Part shown: positions 6,957-14,226 of the stretch, one piece after another | Layout of the letters: every line of letters begins with the position of its first letter | How positions within the stretch are numbered: position 1 is the stretch's first letter | NCBI GenBank assembly: GCA_001730085.1 | Contig: MDLB01000064.1 | Coordinates: 1 to 14,328 of the forward strand | DNA length: 14,328 nt | From: PVC group bacterium (ex Bugula neritina AB1) | GTDB taxonomy: Bacteria > GCA-001730085 | Direction: 5' to 3' | Translations under genes and position numbers: made by a program | Notes under the pieces: generated by a model | What the model was told of the DNA's origin: nothing | What the model saw: the letters and a program-made list of their open reading frames with translations, nothing else | Database searches by the model: none

Positions 6957-7318
6957 TCAAGATATTTTTTAAGTGAAATCAAAACCATTTCACAATACCC
7001 TCATACCCTTTATTGGAAGAAAATTTATAATAGTTGATTATTAAAGAATACCCCCTATGTTTTCTTAAAATAATTTTACAAGCGTTTATTATTTAGAAAA
7101 AAGTTCATATCTTTAATAGATATCAGTCTTTACAGAAATAACAAAATTAAAAAAAACATAACAAGAACTCTTATAAGATGCTTCCTACTGCTCTAAATAG
7201 ATTATCGTTGACGAAAAGCTTAAGGTTCCTGTAAATATGATTTTTACTTATGAACTTATTATCGAATATCCTAATACGTTTTATTGATTTGTTATTAGAT
7301 AAAAATGTTGCAACTATC
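6957..7318. other. Spacer between truA and rpmE
   Basis: About 360 bp with no convincing gene. A perfect 7-bp hairpin GTGAAAT / ATTTCAC with a 7-nt loop lies at 6973-6993, 17 bp upstream of the rpmE -35 box. Short open stretches exist on both strands (28 codons on plus around 7200-7290, and 47 codons without ATG on minus around 7172-7315) but neither has a start with a ribosome binding site or any recognisable motif. Confidence 0.5.
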
Positions 7319-8056
7319 TTAAAATGTCGTTCGCAAAAGATATAAACCCCTAGCAGGAGCTGTAGGACCAGCTAAACGACGATCTCTTGCCTGTAAAATA
7401 TTCAATATACTCTCTTTTTTTTTATGACCTCGCCCGACATCTATTAGGGTTCCCATAATGATCCTAATCATATTATACAAAAATCCATTGGCCGTGATCT
7501 CCATCATCCAGTAGCCACAACTGTAAAACCACTTTAAAGACAAAACATGGCGAATATGAGTCTTAACCCTATCAGGCTCGCAGCAAAAACTTTTAAAATC
7601 ATGCTTCCCAACGAAGGACAAAGAAGCCTCTTGAATCAAACCCCAATCGAGAAAAAAAGGTATATGCCAATACCTATCTTGCTCAAAAGGATCTTTAAAT
7701 TTTTCATTTTTTATCACATAGCGATATGTTTTATTTTTCACATTTTGTATAACATGAAAATTTTTATCAACAGGAGCTATAAAAAAAGAGACAATATCAG
7801 AAGGCAATTTTTGATTTAAAACTTGTGGGAAAACATCCAGAGGTATCGTATTTTTTTCGACATCAAAATGAACCTGATATTCAAGAGCATGCACACCTGC
7901 ATCTGTTCGACTACAGCCAACAAGCTTAACTTTTTGCTTAAGCAAAGACTCTAAACTTTCAAGCAAAACACCCTCAACTGTTCTAAGCTGCGGTTGCTTT
8001 AACCATCCGGAAAAATATGTTCCACAAAATTTTATTTTTAAATGATAGCGTAACAT
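7319..8056 (-). CDS. truA: tRNA pseudouridine(38-40) synthase
   Basis: TruA converts uridines 38-40 in the anticodon arm of several tRNAs to pseudouridine. From the ATG chosen here the protein has 245 residues, normal for TruA. The active-site signature is GCSRTDAGVHA with the catalytic Asp at residue 52; further family segments are KNKTYRYVI, the HDFKSFC motif, GFLYNMIRIIMGTLIDVGRG and the C-terminal PTAPARGLYLL. The frame can also start at TTG 8060-8062, two codons earlier, but ATG at 8054-8056 is preferred. No strong Shine-Dalgarno is visible. It begins 27 nt after the asd stop on the same strand and is probably cotranscribed with asd. All conserved blocks are intact. Confidence 0.95.
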   Translation of the reverse strand: MLRYHLKIKFCGTYFSGWLKQPQLRTVEGVLLESLESLLKQKVKLVGCSRTDAGVHALEYQVHFDVEKNTIPLDVFPQVLNQKLPSDIVSFFIAPVDKNFHVIQNVKNKTYRYVIKNEKFKDPFEQDRYWHIPFFLDWGLIQEASLSFVGKHDFKSFCCEPDRVKTHIRHVLSLKWFYSCGYWMMEITANGFLYNMIRIIMGTLIDVGRGHKKKESILNILQARDRRLAGPTAPARGLYLLRTTF

Positions 8057-8083
8057 TCTCAATAGTTATTATATAGAGATTTC

Positions 8084-9088
8084 TTAAACCAAAAGCTCAG
8101 CTATTTGAACAGCATTCAAAGCGGCACCTTTACGTAAGTTATCAGAAACAATCCATAAATGAAAGCCTCTTTCCACACTCTCATCACGACGTATTCTGCC
8201 AACAAAAATATCATCCTTCCCAGAAGCATTAACCGCCAAAGGGTATTTATTAGAAGACGGATCATCTATCAAAGAAACCCCTGGAGTATCTGCCAAAAGA
8301 TCTTTTAAATCACTAACGTCTATATCTTTTTCGGTTTCGACATTCACTGATTCTGAATGAGCACGTATAACAGGAACACGAACAGTCGTTGCTGTTATTG
8401 CTAGATCTGGATGATTCAAAATTTTACGGGTTTCATTTATCATTTTCATTTCTTCTTTGGTGAAACCATTTTCTATAAAGGAGTCTATATGAGGGATCGC
8501 ATTAAAAGCGATTTGACTGGTAAAGTTTTTAGACGTTACTGGTCTTCCTTTGGATATATCTTTGACCTGATCTTCTAGCTCAAGAATACCCTGTGTTCCA
8601 ACACCTGAAACAGATTGATACGTTGATACAATAACTCTTTTCAATCCAAGTGCGTCATGGATAGGCTTTAAAACACCCACCATCTGAATGGTTGAACAGT
8701 TAGGATTAGCGATCAAGCCTTTATGGTTTTTTATCTCCTCGGGATTAACCTCTGGCACAACCAAAGGAACCTCTTTGTCCATACGAAAAGCACTGGTATT
8801 ATCAACACATATCGTGCCTTCTGCAATAGCTACAGGACAAAATTCCTGACTAACAGCTCCACCTGCACTAAATAGTGCTATGTCGATCCCAGCAAAAGAT
8901 TCGTCGGTCAACTCTTCAACCTCAAGAGTCTCATCTTTAAACACAAGAGTTTTACCTGCTGATCTTTCGGAAGCTAAAAGCCTCAAATTTTTAACAGGGA
9001 AATCCCTTTCTTCCAAAATGGACAAGATTTCCTTGCCAACAGCACCCGTCGCACCAACAATCGCTACCGACTTGCTTTGAGCCATCAT
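8084..9088 (-). CDS. asd: Aspartate-semialdehyde dehydrogenase
   Basis: Asd reduces aspartyl phosphate to aspartate semialdehyde with NADPH, the branch point to lysine, diaminopimelate, threonine and methionine. From ATG 9086-9088 it has 334 residues. The N-terminus holds the nucleotide-binding VAIVGATGAVGKE; the catalytic cysteine is in ANPNCST (residue 131), and the Arg-x-His of RAHSESV (R242, H244) is the acid/base and substrate-binding pair. The C-terminus carries the FVGRIRRD and LWIVSDNLRKGAA blocks. The frame extends to a TTG five codons earlier, but GGAAAG 7 nt before the ATG supports the start given. It lies downstream of leuB and upstream of truA. The DAP branch would feed peptidoglycan synthesis, along with MurA in this window. 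Confidence 0.95.
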   Translation of the reverse strand: MMAQSKSVAIVGATGAVGKEILSILEERDFPVKNLRLLASERSAGKTLVFKDETLEVEELTDESFAGIDIALFSAGGAVSQEFCPVAIAEGTICVDNTSAFRMDKEVPLVVPEVNPEEIKNHKGLIANPNCSTIQMVGVLKPIHDALGLKRVIVSTYQSVSGVGTQGILELEDQVKDISKGRPVTSKNFTSQIAFNAIPHIDSFIENGFTKEEMKMINETRKILNHPDLAITATTVRVPVIRAHSESVNVETEKDIDVSDLKDLLADTPGVSLIDDPSSNKYPLAVNASGKDDIFVGRIRRDESVERGFHLWIVSDNLRKGAALNAVQIAELLV

Positions 9089-9119
9089 CTTTGTTCTTTC
9101 CAATTTTATTTAACAAAAC

Positions 9120-9125
9120 ATTATA
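9120..9125 (-). promoter_or_regulatory. Candidate -10 box for asd-truA
   Basis: A perfect TATAAT on the minus strand, placing the start of transcription near 9113 and leaving a 25-nt leader with the GGAAAG site. No good -35 lies at 16-18 bp, so this is tentative; asd could also be read from the leuB promoter. Confidence 0.35.
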
Positions 9126-9141
9126 TTAAACCAAGACTTCC

Positions 9142-9203
9142 GCCGAAGCCCTTAAATTTTTCATTACAAACGCTTTTTAATAAGCAAAAACAAAGCGTTC
9201 GGC
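9142..9203 (-). repeat. Nested inverted repeats in the leuB-asd spacer
   Basis: AACGCTTT (9169-9176) pairs perfectly with AAAGCGTT (9192-9199) across a 15-nt loop. Outside it, GCCGAA (9142-9147) pairs with TTCGGC (9198-9203), sharing the TT. A competing small hairpin CTTC-cgcc-GAAG sits at 9137-9148. No T-run follows the stem on the minus strand, so it is not a clear terminator for leuB. The arrangement could fold in alternative ways in the leuB-asd mRNA. Confidence 0.5.
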
Positions 9204-9269
9204 CAATAATCTTAATTTTCTATAAATCAACGATCCAAAAGTCCTTTAAAGCCATGTCTTAGAAAATAT

Positions 9270-10307
9270 TTATTTTTGCAAAGAGGCCATTAAGGCATTT
9301 GCGATTTCATCTGTCGACATTTTGTGAAAACTTTTTTGTGAAACATCAACAATCGCCTGATCAATAGACTTTGCCGCTTCATTTTCATTCAAAAATTCCA
9401 ACATCATCTTAACACTCATTACCATAGCCAATGGGTTCGCTTTATTTTGTCCTGTAATATCAGGCGCAGAACCATGGACAGGTTCAAACATAGAAGGCGT
9501 TGTCTTTGTGGGATTCAGATTCCCACTACAAGCCATTCCCATCCCTCCTTGAGTTTCAGCCCCAAGATCCGTTATGATGTCGCCAAACATATTTGTCGTA
9601 ACCATAACATCAAACATTTCTGGAGAACGAACCATATGCATACATGCGGCATCAACATGATAGTACTCTGTTTTAACATCTGGAAAACTTTGACGTATTT
9701 CATCAAAAACTCTTAACCATAAATCAAAAACATGTGTCAAAACATTCGACTTACCAATAAGAGCTAATTTTTTACGCTCTCTTGTTTGGGCTAACTCAAA
9801 GGCATACCTTAAACATCTTTCAACTTGAGCATAGTTATAAACCATAGATTGAGAGGCAACTTCGTTGATAGAGCCAACCATGCTGCGCCCGCCAATTCCG
9901 GTATATAGACCACCTGTGTTTTCTCGTACAACGACATAGTCCAAGTCATTAGCGACTTTTTCTTTAAGTGGAGATTCAACACCTGGATATAACCTTACTG
10001 GTCGCAAGTTAATATATTGATCCAGTGCAAAGCGTAATTTTAATAAAATGCCTTTTTCAAGTATACCCGGAGCCACCTTTGGAGAACCAATCGCTCCAAG
10101 AAGAATCGTGTCGAAAGATTTCAACTTTTCTAAAGTTTCATCGGAAAGAGCCTCTCCTGTCTCTAAATAATGTTCAGCCCCTAAAAGAAAGTCAACAGCT
10201 TCATATTCGATTTGGTGTTTTTTACAAACAGATTCCAATACACCCAAACCTACCTGCATAACCTCAGAACCAATACCATCTCCAGGAATAACAGCAATTT
10301 TATACAT
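9270..10307 (-). CDS. leuB: 3-isopropylmalate dehydrogenase
   Basis: LeuB oxidises and decarboxylates 3-isopropylmalate with NAD+ in leucine synthesis. The 345-residue protein opens with IAVIPGDGIGSEV. Substrate-binding arginines are in LKLRFALDQYINLRPVR (R92, R102) and VVRENTGGLYTG (R128), with Tyr135; Lys186 is in GKSNVL; metal-binding aspartates are D219 in HVDAAC and D243 and D247 in FGDIITDL; the NAD-binding loop is EPVHGSAPDITGQNKANP (275-292). Many LeuB proteins have DKANVL where this has GKSNVL. Related beta-decarboxylating dehydrogenases (isocitrate, tartrate, homoisocitrate) share the fold, so substrate is inferred. AAAGG lies 6 nt before the ATG. No other leu gene is in the window. 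Confidence 0.9.
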   Translation of the reverse strand: MYKIAVIPGDGIGSEVMQVGLGVLESVCKKHQIEYEAVDFLLGAEHYLETGEALSDETLEKLKSFDTILLGAIGSPKVAPGILEKGILLKLRFALDQYINLRPVRLYPGVESPLKEKVANDLDYVVVRENTGGLYTGIGGRSMVGSINEVASQSMVYNYAQVERCLRYAFELAQTRERKKLALIGKSNVLTHVFDLWLRVFDEIRQSFPDVKTEYYHVDAACMHMVRSPEMFDVMVTTNMFGDIITDLGAETQGGMGMACSGNLNPTKTTPSMFEPVHGSAPDITGQNKANPLAMVMSVKMMLEFLNENEAAKSIDQAIVDVSQKSFHKMSTDEIANALMASLQK

Positions 10308-10339
10308 AAAAGACCTTTTCCTCTCATTTTTTTAAAATA

Positions 10340-10369
10340 ATAATGATATCGCTATAAAAAAGGTATCAA
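10340..10369 (-). promoter_or_regulatory. Candidate promoter of leuB
   Basis: On the minus strand, TTGATA (10364-10369), an 18-bp spacer and CATTAT (10340-10345). Four or five of six bases match consensus in each box. Transcription would begin about 25 nt before the leuB ATG. It lies just past the terminator at 10452-10492, a sensible place for a new transcript. Confidence 0.35.
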
Positions 10370-10451
10370 AAAATCTTTAAAAGCCTCTTTAAGATTAAGC
10401 AAAGAGATAATCTTTCAACAATTCAAAACCTATAAAACCCTGACTTTGCAA

Positions 10452-10492
10452 AAAACCTCACAAACCGATTAAAAAAAAGTTTGTGAGGTTTT
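10452..10492 (-). terminator. Strong intrinsic terminator of the rplM operon
   Basis: AAAACCTCACAAAC (10452-10465) and GTTTGTGAGGTTTT (10479-10492) are perfect 14-bp complements across a 13-nt loop. On the minus strand the stem is followed by an uninterrupted T-run (six T counting the arm). It lies about 100 nt past the last gene of the rplM-rpsI operon. This is the clearest terminator in the window. Confidence 0.8.
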
Positions 10493-10594
10493 CCACAATC
10501 ACCTAATATAAAAATTTTCTAAAGATGTCTATGCTACGATAATAAAAAATCCAAAACACTAAAAAATTAGACATATCTAAAAGAATAAATACGA

Positions 10595-11050
10595 CTATAA
10601 CGAAAGAATCATTGCGATCTCGTCACAATCATCATGCTTAGAACAATAAACGCAATCTGTCCAAATTTTTTCTGGCAAAGAGTTCCTATCTATCTTTAAA
10701 AAACCCAATTTTGCAAAAAACATTTCTTCATAGGTCAAAACAAAAATATTTTTAATACTAGAATCAGGAGAAGTCTTAATCAAGTTTAAAACAAGATCAC
10801 GACCTATCCCCAATCCTTGAAAATCAGGGTTTACAGCTAAAGTTCTTATTTCAGCCAAAGATTCAGAAAACTTTTTTAGAGCAACACAAGCAATGACTTT
10901 ATCATCATCTTCACAAACAAGAAAATCATTAATTTCTTGCGAAAGCTGATATGATGTTTTTGAAAGTAAGAGACCTTGGCGAACAAAAACATCAATCAAA
11001 GCCAAAATTTGATTTATATCCGAAAAAGCCGCTCCCCGAATAATTCTCAT
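10595..11050 (-). CDS. ArgA-like short N-acetyltransferase (GNAT)
   Basis: A 151-residue GNAT acetyltransferase. The acetyl-CoA pyrophosphate loop is QGLGIG (78-83) within TLAVNPDFQGLGIGRDLV; FFAKLGFLKI (111-120) is the usual GNAT beta-strand 6 region. The C-terminus reads LPEKIWTDCVYCSKHDDCDEIAMIL, with Cys 133, 136 and 142; this pattern is typical of the short, stand-alone N-acetylglutamate synthases, which acetylate glutamate at the start of arginine synthesis. The substrate is inferred from that similarity, and no other arginine gene is in the window. It begins 9 nt after the fmdB-like stop and is the last gene of the rplM operon, just before the terminator. No clear Shine-Dalgarno is visible, suggesting coupled translation. 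Confidence 0.75.
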   Translation of the reverse strand: MRIIRGAAFSDINQILALIDVFVRQGLLLSKTSYQLSQEINDFLVCEDDDKVIACVALKKFSESLAEIRTLAVNPDFQGLGIGRDLVLNLIKTSPDSSIKNIFVLTYEEMFFAKLGFLKIDRNSLPEKIWTDCVYCSKHDDCDEIAMILSL

Positions 11051-11059
11051 AAGATCAAA

Positions 11060-11278
11060 TCAGTTTTCTTTTTTAGAAGATTCTCTATAGTGCTTACTTC
11101 TATTATAGTCCGTAGTATAAAAACCTGTGCCTTTATATATAACACCTGAACCAGCACCTATAAGCTTACCAGCAACACCGTCACATTTTTCACATTTTTT
11201 CTGAGAAGAATCATTCATCCCATGAAAAATCTCAAAAACATGAGAACATTTCTCGCATCGATAATCATATGTTGGCAT
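11060..11278 (-). CDS. FmdB-type zinc-ribbon protein
   Basis: A 72-residue protein starting MPTYDYRCEKCSHVFEIFHG, the hallmark of the FmdB/CxxC-CxxC-SSSS family. Two knuckles, C8/C11 and C29/C32, form a predicted zinc ribbon; the tail is Lys/Ser/Tyr-rich (DYNRSKHYRESSKKEN) and probably disordered. Members are widespread, often near translation genes, and the molecular role is not established; the original FmdB name (regulator of formamidase) should not be taken as its function. It starts 17 nt after the rpsI stop with AGG about 9 nt before the ATG, and is followed closely by the acetyltransferase. Confidence 0.85.
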   Translation of the reverse strand: MPTYDYRCEKCSHVFEIFHGMNDSSQKKCEKCDGVAGKLIGAGSGVIYKGTGFYTTDYNRSKHYRESSKKEN

Positions 11279-11295
11279 AGAATAGTACCTGTAAA

Positions 11296-11685
11296 TTAAC
11301 GTTTAGAAAACTGAAAACTTTTCCTAGCTTTTTTATGACCGTAATGCTTGCTTTCTTTCATACGAGAATCTCGAGTTATAAAGCCAGCTTTTTTAAGAGA
11401 AGGTCTTAAAGAAGGGTCCATGTTTAACAAAGCTCGGGTAATACCGTGTCGCAAAGCCCCAGCCTGTCCTGACTTTCCACCACCTTTGATGTTAGCCGTA
11501 ATATCCAACTTACCCTTATGCTCAGTCAATTCTAATGGCTGATGAATAATCATATTCAAACTTGTGCGTGAAAAGTACTCATCCAAAGATCGACCATTGA
11601 TCAAAAATTGACCTGTGCCTTCTTGAATAGCTACACGTGCAGTTGAAGTTTTTCTACGACCTGTTCCTCGAAATATTTCGGACAC
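11296..11685 (-). CDS. rpsI: 30S ribosomal protein S9
   Basis: S9 is a 30S-head protein whose C-terminal tail contacts the P-site tRNA. The 129-residue product begins with [12 protein letters not shown], includes [19 protein letters not shown] and ends [12 protein letters not shown], the canonical tail with terminal Lys-Arg. The start is GTG at 11683-11685, five nt after a perfect AGGAGG (11691-11696). An ATG overlaps it two nt upstream (ATGTG) but is out of frame. It follows rplM by 18 nt, the usual L13-S9 pair. Confidence 0.97.
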   Translation of the reverse strand: MSEIFRGTGRRKTSTARVAIQEGTGQFLINGRSLDEYFSRTSLNMIIHQPLELTEHKGKLDITANIKGGGKSGQAGALRHGITRALLNMDPSLRPSLKKAGFITRDSRMKESKHYGHKKARKSFQFSKR

Positions 11686-11690
11686 ATCTT

Positions 11691-11696
11691 CCTCCT
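11691..11696 (-). promoter_or_regulatory. Perfect Shine-Dalgarno of rpsI
   Basis: AGGAGG five nt before the GTG start. It decides the start: the overlapping ATG two nt upstream leads into a different frame, while GTG opens the S9 sequence. Confidence 0.85.
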
Positions 11697-11703
11697 AAAC
11701 TCT

Positions 11704-12132
11704 TTAAAAAACAACAATTTCAGGCTTTTGAGCTTGATGGTCATGCTCTGAAGATGCATAAACCTTCAGGTGTTTCAACAAGTTACGGCCCAACTTATTA
11801 CTCGGCAACATACCCTTTACAGAAGCCTTCATAACGTCTTCTGGATTTTTCGCCATTTTTTCAGCAAGGGTCGCCGTCTTCAAGTGACCTGTATATCCCG
11901 TATGGTGATAATACATCTTTTGCTCAAGCTTTTTACCTGTAAAGGCTACTTTTTGAGCATTAGTCACAATAACATAATTCCGAAAATCAATGCCCGGAAC
12001 AAACCGAACATCATTTTTTCCAAGAAGAAGAAAAGCTATCTGAGAAACCAAGCGTCCTAATATTTGCTGCTCAGCATCAACTTGATACCAAGATTCTTCT
12101 ATCTCCGAAGGTTTTATCCATTTTGTTTTCAC
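11704..12132 (-). CDS. rplM: 50S ribosomal protein L13
   Basis: L13 is an early-assembling protein of the large subunit. The 142-residue product has the family length and blocks: WYQVDAEQQILGRLVSQIA, GIDFRNYVIVTNAQKV, the FTGKKLEQKMYYHHTGYTG signature, and GMLPSNKLGRNLLKHLKVY. The start is GTG at 12130-12132 with GAGGTGA at 12137-12143. An ATG overlaps it out of frame and is followed at once by TGA (ATGTGA). The gene is first in an operon with rpsI, the fmdB-like gene and the acetyltransferase, driven by the promoter at 12166-12193. Confidence 0.97.
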   Translation of the reverse strand: MKTKWIKPSEIEESWYQVDAEQQILGRLVSQIAFLLLGKNDVRFVPGIDFRNYVIVTNAQKVAFTGKKLEQKMYYHHTGYTGHLKTATLAEKMAKNPEDVMKASVKGMLPSNKLGRNLLKHLKVYASSEHDHQAQKPEIVVF

Positions 12133-12165
12133 ATTGTCACCTCATTATAAAAAAATTGAAACGAT

Positions 12166-12193
12166 ATTTTACATGTTTCTGAGAATTTGTCAA
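12166..12193 (-). promoter_or_regulatory. Promoter of the rplM-rpsI operon
   Basis: On the minus strand, a consensus TTGACA (12188-12193), a 16-bp spacer and TAAAAT (12166-12171, five of six). Transcription would begin near 12159, giving a leader of about 27 nt that contains the GAGGTGA site. Confidence 0.65.
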
Positions 12194-12317
12194 TAGTTTT
12201 CAAGGTTTTCACAAGAAATCTATCTAAAAATTTGATATATCTAGATTGTCATGGGGCAGTAAAATTATTCAAAAAATACTCCAAAAAAATCATGAAACAT
12301 TTGACAAAAACCTCATA

Positions 12318-12911
12318 TCACACAGAAGCCAGACATTCTTTCATAAGACTTTGAAAAGTCAATGTTTGAAAATCTTTCTGCTTCTTAACCTCGAACAAGA
12401 TCTTTCTTGCCTGTTGATCCTTATACCCTAAAGAAATCAAAGCCATCAGAACATCTTGATGAACCTGATCCGAAACATCTTCTTTATCTGGTACATTTTT
12501 TTTAGAGAAAGTGTTCATTTTATCTCTGAGTTCCATCAAAAGACGTTCCGAAACTTTTTTTCCAACCCCCGGAACTCTCGATAAAGAAATGGCATCTTGT
12601 TGCAAAATAATTTCTTCTAACTCTTCCACCGTAAATGTCGATAAAACTGCTAAACCAACTTTGGGGCCTATCCCAGAAACACTTATAATCAAACGAAAGA
12701 TATGCTTCTCCGCCTCTTCACTAAAACCAAATAACTTTTGAGAGTCCTCACGATAAGAACAATGAGTGTAAAGCTTTAAAGGACTTCCTATTTCAGGAAG
12801 TTTTTGATATGTTTTAAAAGGAACAGAGATTTCATAACCAACCCCATGAACATCTAAGGTCACAAAGTCTGATTTTTTTTCAGAAAGCTCTCCTCTTAAG
12901 TAAGAATACAT
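12318..12911 (-). CDS. ruvA: Holliday junction branch migration subunit RuvA
   Basis: RuvA binds four-way junctions as a tetramer and loads the RuvB motor. The 197-residue protein has the N-terminal OB-fold domain (about 1-65, MYSYLRGELSEKK, VHGVGYEISVP), two helix-hairpin-helix motifs (SVSGIGPKVGLAVL, 77-90; RVPGVGKKVSERLLMEL, 112-128), a charged linker, and the C-terminal RuvB-binding domain (DVLMALISLGYKDQQA). Its ATG lies inside the end of ruvC, overlapping by 16 bp. ruvB is not in the window. About 185 bp separate its stop from the rplM start, with no strong terminator seen. Confidence 0.95.
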   Translation of the reverse strand: MYSYLRGELSEKKSDFVTLDVHGVGYEISVPFKTYQKLPEIGSPLKLYTHCSYREDSQKLFGFSEEAEKHIFRLIISVSGIGPKVGLAVLSTFTVEELEEIILQQDAISLSRVPGVGKKVSERLLMELRDKMNTFSKKNVPDKEDVSDQVHQDVLMALISLGYKDQQARKILFEVKKQKDFQTLTFQSLMKECLASV

Positions 12912-13390
12912 TTACGGATCAATTCCTTTTGCACATAAGTTATCGCAAGAGCCAAGGCATCACTCTCATCATCTGTTTTAAATAAATCATTTATACCAAG
13001 AAAAAGCTTCACCATCTTTTGAACTTGCTCTTTTGTCGCTCTTCCAACCCCAGAAACAGCACTTTTAACACTTGTTGGGGCATACTCGACCAATTCTAAG
13101 TCAAACTGGCCAGCCAAGCTTAAAACAGTTCCACGAGCTTCTCCCAAGCTCATTGAAGCTCTCACATTTTTGCCACAAAAGGATTTTTCAAGAACAATAA
13201 CATCTGGCGACTGCTCATGAATAAACGTTTTTAGGGCACTTTGTATAAAGCCTAGTCGTTTATAAAGAGGCAAGCTTGCCCGAGGCCTCCACGCGCCATA
13301 GACTATTGGTTTTAAGGATTTGTGATCCTTTGCGTTTATCAACCCATAGCCCATTGATCTTGTACCAGGATCTACCCCCAACACCAACAT
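12896..13390 (-). CDS. ruvC: Holliday junction resolvase RuvC
   Basis: RuvC is the endonuclease that cuts four-way junctions symmetrically. The 164-residue protein has the expected RNase-H-like fold and an intact acidic tetrad: Asp7 in GVDPGTRSMGYG, Glu68 in VLEKSF, and Asp141 and Asp144 in DDESDALALA. The APTSVKSAVSGVGRATKEQV block matches the family. GGGGAGG lies about 5 nt before the ATG. It follows yebC by 51 nt and overlaps ruvA, forming the common yebC-ruvC-ruvA order. The enzyme should be active. Confidence 0.96.
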   Translation of the reverse strand: MLVLGVDPGTRSMGYGLINAKDHKSLKPIVYGAWRPRASLPLYKRLGFIQSALKTFIHEQSPDVIVLEKSFCGKNVRASMSLGEARGTVLSLAGQFDLELVEYAPTSVKSAVSGVGRATKEQVQKMVKLFLGINDLFKTDDESDALALAITYVQKELIRKCILT

Positions 13391-13441
13391 AAAATCCTCC
13401 CCAAATAAAATTTTATCTTTAACATTAAAAAACTCTTTATT

Positions 13442-14191
13442 TTAAGAAAGATTTTCTAAAATAGAAGGTTCTATATCCGCATTGCTATATAGTTTTTGAA
13501 CATCATCATGTTCTTCCAAAGCTTCAAAAAGCGTGATAAGTTTTTTAGCTTTTTCGGCATCAGAAACTTTGATCATGTTTTGAGGGATTTTTGTGAGCTC
13601 AGCAAGGTTCCAAGATATATTTTTATCCTCTAAAACTTGCTTAACTTGGTCAAAGTCAGCAACACTCGTTATCACTTCATAGACCTGACCATCTGATTCA
13701 AGATTTTCTGCACCAGCTTCGAGAACAATCTCCATTAAATCATCTTCATCTGCAACATTATGATCAAGAACAATCAAACCCTTTGTATCAAACATCCACG
13801 AAACCGAACCTTGCTCAGAAATACTACCACCTTTTTTATGAAAAGTGAGGCGCAACTCAGGTTGCGTCCTATTTTTATTATCGGTCAAGACATCTATCAA
13901 AACGGCAATTCCATCTGGACCATAGCCTTCATAGGTAACTTCTACATAGTTAACCCCTTCAAGCTCCCCTGTCCCTTTTTTAACAGCCCTTTCAATGTTA
14001 TCCATAGGCATGTTTTGTGATTTTGCAACATCTACGGCTGTGCGCAAGCGTGGATTCATTTCAATATCTCCACCTCCCTGCTTTGCAGCAACCATGATTT
14101 CCTTGACCAGCTTTGTAAAAAGCTTACCTCGTTTTGCATCTGTTGCAGCTTTTTTGTGCCTTATCGTTGACCATTTAGAGTGTCCAGACAT
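13442..14191 (-). CDS. yebC: YebC/TACO1 family protein
   Basis: A 249-residue protein of the YebC/PmpR/TACO1 family. It starts MSGHSKWSTIRHKKAA, the family signature, with AKQGGGDIEMNPRLRTAV, NMPMDNIERAVKKGTGE and YEGYGPDGIAVLIDVLTDNKNRT blocks, and an acidic C-terminal half. Members were long annotated as transcription regulators; mitochondrial TACO1 and some bacterial members act in translation, including through proline-rich or otherwise difficult stretches, and which applies here is unknown. AAGG lies 4 nt before the ATG. Its upstream leader is only 35 bp long before the apparent transposon end at 14227, so the element may have replaced or altered its promoter. Confidence 0.95.
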   Translation of the reverse strand: MSGHSKWSTIRHKKAATDAKRGKLFTKLVKEIMVAAKQGGGDIEMNPRLRTAVDVAKSQNMPMDNIERAVKKGTGELEGVNYVEVTYEGYGPDGIAVLIDVLTDNKNRTQPELRLTFHKKGGSISEQGSVSWMFDTKGLIVLDHNVADEDDLMEIVLEAGAENLESDGQVYEVITSVADFDQVKQVLEDKNISWNLAELTKIPQNMIKVSDAEKAKKLITLFEALEEHDDVQKLYSNADIEPSILENLS

Positions 14192-14226
14192 AAATCCTTC
14201 TATCTATCCTTAAGTTTTAATTGTAT

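Noticed and set aside
6691-6960. 89-codon minus-strand ORF over rpmE
   Set aside because: It reads rpmE in the wrong frame and its start lies at the promoter; the L31 frame carries the family signature and cysteines.
7172-7316. Open stretches on both strands between truA and rpmE
   Set aside because: The 47-codon minus frame has no start codon and the 28-codon plus frame no ribosome binding site; neither shows a motif. Chance in AT-rich DNA is the simpler reading.
10391-10414. AAGATTA/TAATCTT hairpin upstream of leuB
   Set aside because: A 7-bp stem with a 10-nt loop and no T-run; a far stronger terminator lies at 10452-10492, and such short repeats are frequent here.
11770-12060. 96-codon plus-strand ORF opposite rplM
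   Set aside because: It is antisense to a fully conserved ribosomal protein gene and has no ribosome binding site or family resemblance.
12896-12911. Overlap of ruvC and ruvA as a possible frameshift
   Set aside because: Both proteins are full length with intact ends, and short overlaps are common in this gene pair.
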